DNA from: Aselliscus stoliczkanus
Lineage: Eukaryota > Chordata > Mammalia > Chiroptera > Hipposideridae
DNA: 64,000 nt
Direction of reading: 5' to 3'
NCBI GenBank assembly: GCA_033961575.1
Contig: CM066729.1
Location: forward strand, 30,042,501-30,106,500
The notes below the pieces were generated by a model. The model saw only the letters and a list, made by a program, of their open reading frames with translations, was not told the DNA's origin and searched no databases. Within the stretch, counting starts at the first letter, position 1. Every line of letters begins with the position of its first letter. Made by a program: the position numbers and the translations under genes. Positions 58,195 to 64,000 of this stretch are shown piece after piece.

Positions 58195-58575
58195 GTGCTG
58201 CTGTCATCCCCGCCCTCACCAGCCCCACTCTCTGTCTCCGGCACCCCAGGCACACGCACACTCCAGGGCCTTTGCACTGGCTGGCCCTCTGCCTGGAGTG
58301 CTGCACCTCAGAGATCCACAACCCACCCTCCTTCAAATATATTCCTCAAATGCCCCCTTTCCGTGAGATCTCCTCTCCCACATTGCCCCCTCATTGCTTT
58401 ATTCTTCTCCTTAGCAGCTACCACTCTGGAACACACTTGTATACTTGATTTATTTACCTGCTTTATGGTATGCCTTCCCATTAGAATAAACTCCAGGAGG
58501 AAAGGGATTTTTCACCACTGTGTCCCCAGCACCTGGCACATACTAGGCATGCAATAGTTTGGTATAAATATATTA
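58195..58575 (+). repeat. L2 LINE 3' end
   Basis: 'gggcctttgcactggctggc', 'cctctgcctggagtgctgca', 'cctccttcaaatatattcct', 'tccgtgagatctcctctccc', 'gaataaactccaggaggaaa', 'cactgtgtccccagcacctg', 'gcacatactaggcatgcaat' follow the L2 3' end in order. The 162- and 120-codon plus-strand frames here are partly L2-derived; no reverse transcriptase domain is present. Confidence 0.85.
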
Positions 58576-60430
58576 AAATACTTAGTGTATGCTTTGTCTC
58601 ACCACATATAATTAAAATTACTTATTACAATTATGAATAGTCTTTGGGGATTTACGCAGGATAATATAAATAGCATGACCTGGTAAGACTAGTATCCCTG
58701 GTTCTCTTCTGAATACTCAGTCTAAAAATATGCATTTTTAAACTTTATTTTCATTCTACATCATTATGACTAAAGATCCTAAAGCCAATATATAGCTACC
58801 TCAGTTCCAAACCTCAAATTTCAGAATGTGGGCCTTGTAACACACTTGTCCAGTTTTTCTGAAAGAAGGCAGTAAAGTGCTTGTACATCAAAACCTGGTC
58901 ACTGAGCCCTCCGTGTGTTCTGAGCTGCAGGGACCAAGTTTTAATCATGTGCCACACACAGCCTGGGCACAAGGGTGTTAACCTGCTGTCGGCAACAAGT
59001 GCAGTTTGCACAAGTCAATCAGAAATTTCTTTTTGTTTTTTCATGGGGCAAGCAAGCCTAGCAGCATTTTCCCAAACTTATTATTATCCTGTAGAAAGTT
59101 TGGGTTCCCAGAGAAGGAGGAAAAATTTTTTTAAATTTTTTTTTTAATGAAAAAGTAAGGCAATTAAATTCTCAAGTGACGTTATTTTACTTTATATTGT
59201 AAAACTAACATTATCCCAAATAATAGAATTTTTACAAGACTTTAGTGAGTCTCCATCCCTAATAAAGATTTGATCTTGTCATTTCATATTTCCCTCCAGT
59301 TCCTGCTTACCTGCACATGTAATTTTCCATATACCGGCAATCGTAGAGCATAGACAAAATTTTGTATTTTAGGGATATTTCCTGCTTAGTGATAGTCCAT
59401 AAACATTATCCACATTATCTTGGCATTTTCAAAATAATCATTTTTGTGCCTGAAGAAATGGATATTCTACTGAGTTCCTGAGGTACCACAGTTTACTTAT
59501 TCAAGGGGAGTTTCTCTTCTTTCTGGGCTATTTGTCTCATCTCTTCTCATTGGAACTGTCATCAGCTGGACTTTGAAAAAAACCTTCCAATTTAATTAGT
59601 TGACTTGGCCTAACTTGGTGTTATCCAGACCAGGTTCCACAGACCCTCCCAGCTACGAATAGGTGTGCTGTGTTGGGGTGTGGGTAGGGGACCAGGCAGA
59701 GAGGGCCTGTGAGAGGGGGAGCCCGTCTGCAAATGTATTTGGGAAGCTCTGCGTTTGATATACACATCTGAGCATTACACTACTAGATTGTAGACTCTGA
59801 GAGGTCTTCAGAGGAGGGACTTACTTAACTTTAACTCTCCTTTCCCAAGCATGGATCGTCTCGGAACTCTTCCACGCTGGGGACATCTGAGGGAGCATTC
59901 GGGCTCACTGGAACCTGGCAGAGAAGCACCGCTTCAAGGTCTCTAACTAGAGTCCTGCTGGCCTAGGACCCTTTGCTCATCCTCCTTTCCTGCTCAAAAG
60001 CATCTCTACACACCACATTGATTTCATAACTACACTCTCAAGGGGGGAAATGAAAACCCGTGTTGTCTTGGATTTGTCTCAAGGTAGATACAGGGCAGGT
60101 GCTCAGGGGTTAAGAGGTTTCTTTTCTGCTCCCAACCATACTGTCTTTCTGTATGACTCTGGACAAATCACCACCACCTCTGCCCTCTATTCACTCTATT
60201 TACAAAGAGTCTGGACTAGATCGTTTCCAGAAGGCCAAAGTGGAATCCAACCCCTACATTCTGCACAAGTGCCTGTGGAGATAATGGGAAGACAGAGAGT
60301 AGCCTGAGGCGTTCTCAGCTGAGTGTCACATGGAGCCCATCCAAGAAGGGGGTGCTGGAACTCTGCAGAGAAGCCCCTGCACAAATCCAACCCTTTCAGC
60401 AGGGCATGCATATTACTCCCAATAATCAGG
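58576..60430. other. unique non-coding sequence
   Basis: A MIR-related piece may lie at 60100-60215 ('tctgtatgactctggacaaa', 'agtctggactagatcgtttc'). Nothing else recognised. Confidence 0.4.
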
Positions 60431-60563
60431 CCAACTTTTTTCTGTTCTGTCTCCTATCTACTGTAATCCCCTCTGCTGTCTTGCTGTGAGGGACCTCCAA
60501 CCTTTTACTTTTCTGTCTCCTATCTATTGTAATCCCCTCTGCTGTCTTGCTGTGAGGGACCTG
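60431..60563. repeat. 66-bp tandem duplication
   Basis: Two copies with period 66. Unit 1 spans 60431-60496, unit 2 spans 60497-60562. The 50-bp parts 60447-60496 and 60513-60562 differ at one base (ctatctaCtg versus ctatctaTtg). The first 16 bases of each unit are more diverged. Confidence 0.9.
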
Positions 60564-60574
60564 AAGCAACTCAC

Positions 60575-60720
60575 TTCAGTTGTAGCAACCTCAGTTGGTT
60601 ATTCTTTCTGAGCCTCAATTTCCTCATCTTGAAAATAAAAATAATCCAGCCTCTAAATGAGGTAACATCTTTAAAAGGCCTAGTACACAGGAAGCACTCA
60701 GTAAATACTTGTTTTCTCTT
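60575..60720 (+). repeat. MIR SINE
   Basis: 'tctgagcctcaatttcctca', 'tcttgaaaataaaaataatc', 'cctagtacacaggaagcact' and 'cagtaaatacttgttttc' are in MIR order, adjacent to the tandem duplication. Confidence 0.75.
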
Positions 60721-63700
60721 CTTCTCTTTTCCTTTTTCACATTAAATAAATACCAAGTTGTCTATAGAAGACAACTGCTTATGTTCAATAATGGCTTCCA
60801 GAAAAGCCAGTTGAGCATGAAATGATTCATTTAGGAAAGACCTCAGCTCCGGCTAAGAAACATAAGAAAATGGCTGCTGTACCTCATCAAAGTTCAGCTG
60901 CTTCACTATTTCACGTCCATTTACATGTGTGTTGAAAATCTAGAGGGAAAATAATGTACTTCTTCTAGACATCCCCTGAGGATATTATGATAGAAAAATG
61001 ACTAGAATGGACTGACCATCTGGTGACCTAAGCACACCAGACAAAACATGGTGTCTGAACATGACCTTACTTGATCTGGGCCCCTTGGTAACGGGTTATT
61101 TTGCCAACACACGCCCCATAAAATTTCCTTTGGGCTCAAATTTCAGAACTCACAGTCAAACTAATGTGTCATTTGTATATCTCAGTGATGTCTTCAATTT
61201 AAGATGGTGTTGACTTAAGTACTTTTTTCCTTCTTACTCCCGTTATACTTTTAACTATAAAAATGACAAAAAGGAGGAAAATAGAAGTGAGGAATCTTCA
61301 GTTACAAGTATTTCTCTAAGTTAGATCGTGCATCAGAAATATCAAGGATGCTTGTTCAAATTCAGATTCCTGAGCACCATCTCAAACCTGTTGATTCAGA
61401 ATTTATTAAAGTGGGATTTAGAAATCTGGCTTTTAAATAAATCACCTGGATAGTTCATACGAACATTAAATTTCAGACCCTCGCAGCCCATGCCTGGGTC
61501 ACTGCAGCTTTCTCTTAGCTGGTTTCTTGCCCTTGTGTTTTCCTTTAATCACTTTCAGAATACTCCCCCTCAGCGGTCTAGATTTACCAAGTCATCCCTT
61601 CTGTGAGAACCTAGCATGGCTCCTTTGGATCATCTCATTATATTTAGACCCATCCCTTTATGGTGAAAGCCTTCCCTCTGGCCTCCCAATGCCTCCTCAT
61701 TCGCCTTCCCCCAGTTCCTCCCCCACCCAAATTGTCCACTTGGACCAACATAAACTGCCTCCAGACTCTGCCTGGCAGGCCCTAGAGATTATGTAGAAGG
61801 CCATAGGGGAGGCAGGTGGTCGATTTGCTCGAGGACTGTCCATCTCCATTTCAGCCAGACCTCCGCTTGTGTTTCCCCATAAAATTCATTTGAAGGTAAG
61901 ACTGGTGGCTAAAATAAATTTTTTAAAACACACTGTCCTAGTTTAAACCTACCCTATCTCTTCCCTGTCAGCAAACACATTATTTCCTTTGCATGAAGGC
62001 CCTCCCACTCTCACCCACTTCTAGGCATCCTTGTCAACATTCTATGGTCCACCCATCAAACTTCAAACCTTCCTCAAGACGCAGCTGGGTCCTACTTAAC
62101 CTGCCAACTTCAGGGATGCAAGTGGGTCAGCTTCCTTCCCAACTTGTAAAATTATACCCATTTCGGTTGTTTCTTTCATTCAGCAAATATGTACTGAGCC
62201 ACCACTGTGTAGCAGGGCCTGCACTTGGCCCTGGAAATACAATATTAAGCGAAACAAACAAAAGGCCCTTCCGCTCATGGAGCTGACATTTTTATGTGCG
62301 TGTCCCTCTTCAAAGAGAGTGTTAAGTTCCTCAGTAGGAACTTGGTCTCATTAGCTTTGCATCCTTCCATAGGATGAAAATTTACTAATTTTTAATTGAT
62401 AAAGTAACTAAATACATTATAGGAAGTGACACAAAATTCAGTGCAAAGCTATTTCGTGTCTTAATGTCAACACTGAAAGTAAAGCGGCTTTATTTTTCCA
62501 GTTACTTAAAAAATAATTATGAATAATAGTTTCTTTGCCTGCTTCTTACCTATGTTTCAGATTCTGTTTAAAATGAAAGATACAAAATGGGGCGGGGGGG
62601 GGATAAAGGGCAATTATTTAATTATTTACAATGCTTTAATTCTGTAATCAACAGATGCCAATCAATTTTTCTCACACTTTCTTCTTAAGTAGCTCTACTA
62701 TTCTGAGAAAAGCTTGTTTAAGTCCCCCCAGCCTAACCAATTTGCTTTACTTGCAAAAACTACAAAGAACTTTAAAAAGGGAAAACGTTACTCTCTCAGT
62801 TCTCTTTATCCTTTCTGGATTTCAGAACACTTTTTTTTTCTTACCTCAGTATAGATTTAGTGAGCATGAATTTGCACTCACATAACTCAGGTATGACATG
62901 ATGTTCAGCAATGCTGAGCTAATTTATTCAAACCAATCCTCCCACTGAAAATTACTAAAAATACTGAATAAAATAAGCTTTCATCTTTATTAGAAACATC
63001 AATAAACCAAAACATAGTAAGGCATTACTAGGCCAAAACCTAGAATAAACGAGAACACAGAAAAGTAGGCCAAGCATTAGAAGCTGCTTTTGTTCCAAGG
63101 CCATTTGCCTATTTGGACAATGAAACTGAGCTGTGGTTTCAATGGATTCCTGGGGTGAGGGGGATGGAAATCGGATCCCCAGGCCCACCAAATGTGGAGA
63201 ATATAATAGGAGAACCCCATATTACAAAGGCTATACTCTACCCTGGAAGTCAGCCCCTCCCCTCACATTCCCCTCAGAGAGCCGCAGAAAGATTTGCTTT
63301 GCCCAGGAGAGAGCAGGGCAGGAGAAAAAGAGAAAGGAACCCAGCCCCGAGAGACTGTAACCATAGGAACATTTGAAGCCCAAATGTGCAGCCCCACATT
63401 TGTACCATTCCTGAAAATCTAGGTTAGAGTGGTACCAAACTGATAACGTACCCAAGCCCCCAAAAGACACAAATGCAGATCTTCTCCAGAGGAAGGTATC
63501 TTCATCTCATTAGGCCTTTGAGAATCCCCACAAACGCTTTCTCACATGGTAGGAACAGCAGAGTCAAAGGTCACAAAGCACATACAGAAACGAGGCACCA
63601 TGAACCAGAAGCAGGAAGGACCGCAGAATCAGACACTCAGACACCTCAGATCTGAGAGAATTCTTACACTTGGATGATTAAAAGAACATGCTTTTATTTC

Positions 63701-63830
63701 AAGATATTTTCAAAACTTGAAAATATCTGAAAGGAGTGATCTATAAAAATTGTCAAAACAGTGTTTAAAAAGAGTCAAATAGAGTCTCAAGAATTTCAAA
63801 AGACAGTAATTTAATATAAAAACATAAATG
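60721..63830. other. unique non-coding sequence with diverged fragments
   Basis: A MER20-like hAT piece is possible at 61330-61460 ('tttagaaatctggcttttaa', 'aaatcacctggatagttcat'). An ancient fragment lies at 62180-62290 ('cagcaaatatgtactgagcc', 'gcccttccgctcatggagct'). A GGGGCGGGGGGGG run lies at 62590-62602. Frames of 60-97 codons have no motif. Confidence 0.4.
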
Positions 63831-64000
63831 TCTTTTTTTTAATTTATTTATTTATATATATTTTTAATTAGCTTCAGGTGTACAACAAAATGCAATAGTT
63901 ATACTTTTTACCCCTCAAAGTGATATCCCCCTCAATTCTCCTCTCCCACTCCTCCCCACCATATCATACTATCTATTACAATTCCTTTGACTCCCTTCCA
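63831..64000 (-). repeat. L1 3' end, antisense, cut by the window edge
   Basis: T/A-rich tail (63831-63868), then 'cttcaggtgtacaacaaaat', 'gcaatagttatactttttac' and 'ctatctattacaattccttt'. This is the same 3' UTR sequence as 51903-52060, so the same L1 lineage. The rest of the element lies beyond the right edge. Confidence 0.8.

Noticed and set aside
57960..58448. 162-codon plus-strand frame as an L2 protein or host gene
   Set aside because: The 3' part is the L2 non-coding tail, and the 5' part has no reverse transcriptase or other motif.
1..64000. A novel gene system or operon
   Set aside because: No recognisable host protein domain, RNA gene or gene cluster was found on either strand; the region reads as mammalian non-coding DNA with transposon remnants.

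Overview
The window is vertebrate, specifically placental-mammal, nuclear DNA, most likely from a bat. No protein-coding exon, RNA gene or CpG island could be recognised. The open reading frames are short, overlap old repeats or simple sequence, and show no recognisable domain, apart from two fragments of mariner transposase. The mammalian assignment rests on many MIR, L2, MER5A/MER20-like hAT and L1 fragments. The bat assignment (inference, moderate confidence) rests on two young tRNA-derived SINEs. One is a short SINE of about 105 bp present five times. The other is a long SINE of several tRNA-like units with a tail resembling horseshoe-bat type (Rhin-1/VES-like) SINEs. Several DNA transposons fit the high DNA-transposon load known in bats.

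Layout. 1-9 kb: mostly unique sequence with old MIR, a mariner deletion derivative keeping an N-terminal transposase fragment (3.5-4.1 kb), L1 debris and an LTR-like retroelement (8.05-8.7 kb). 9-14.3 kb: an L1 3' end, a CT microsatellite, an old repeat and a HAL1/L1M block carrying a young SINE with a perfect target-site duplication. 14.3-35 kb: mainly unique sequence with two conserved-looking non-coding candidates (about 14.5-14.9 and 34.2-34.7 kb), hAT elements at 17.3 and 18.5 kb, scattered MIRs, two palindromic mariner MITEs (24.3 and 32.7 kb), a pair of SINEs at 29.2-29.5 kb and L1 at 30.5 kb. 35-45 kb: simple-repeat rich (TCCA, AT and GATA arrays), ending in a nested block at 43.8-44.9 kb where a mariner fragment holds the long SINE, which itself holds the short SINE. 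45-64 kb: unique sequence with hAT and MIR pieces, a second mariner with its D34D catalytic end (48.1-48.7 kb), MER5A inside MIR (50.9-51.4 kb), an L1 3' end (51.9 kb), a 226-bp MITE (56.8 kb), L2 (58.2 kb), a 66-bp tandem duplication (60.4 kb) and another L1 3' end running off the right edge.

There is no operon or gene neighbourhood to interpret; the window reads as an intergenic stretch or the interior of a large intron. I found no convincing new functional system. The most informative items are the transposon structures and a few non-coding stretches that deserve a conservation check. Repeat family names are from memory and were not checked against a library.
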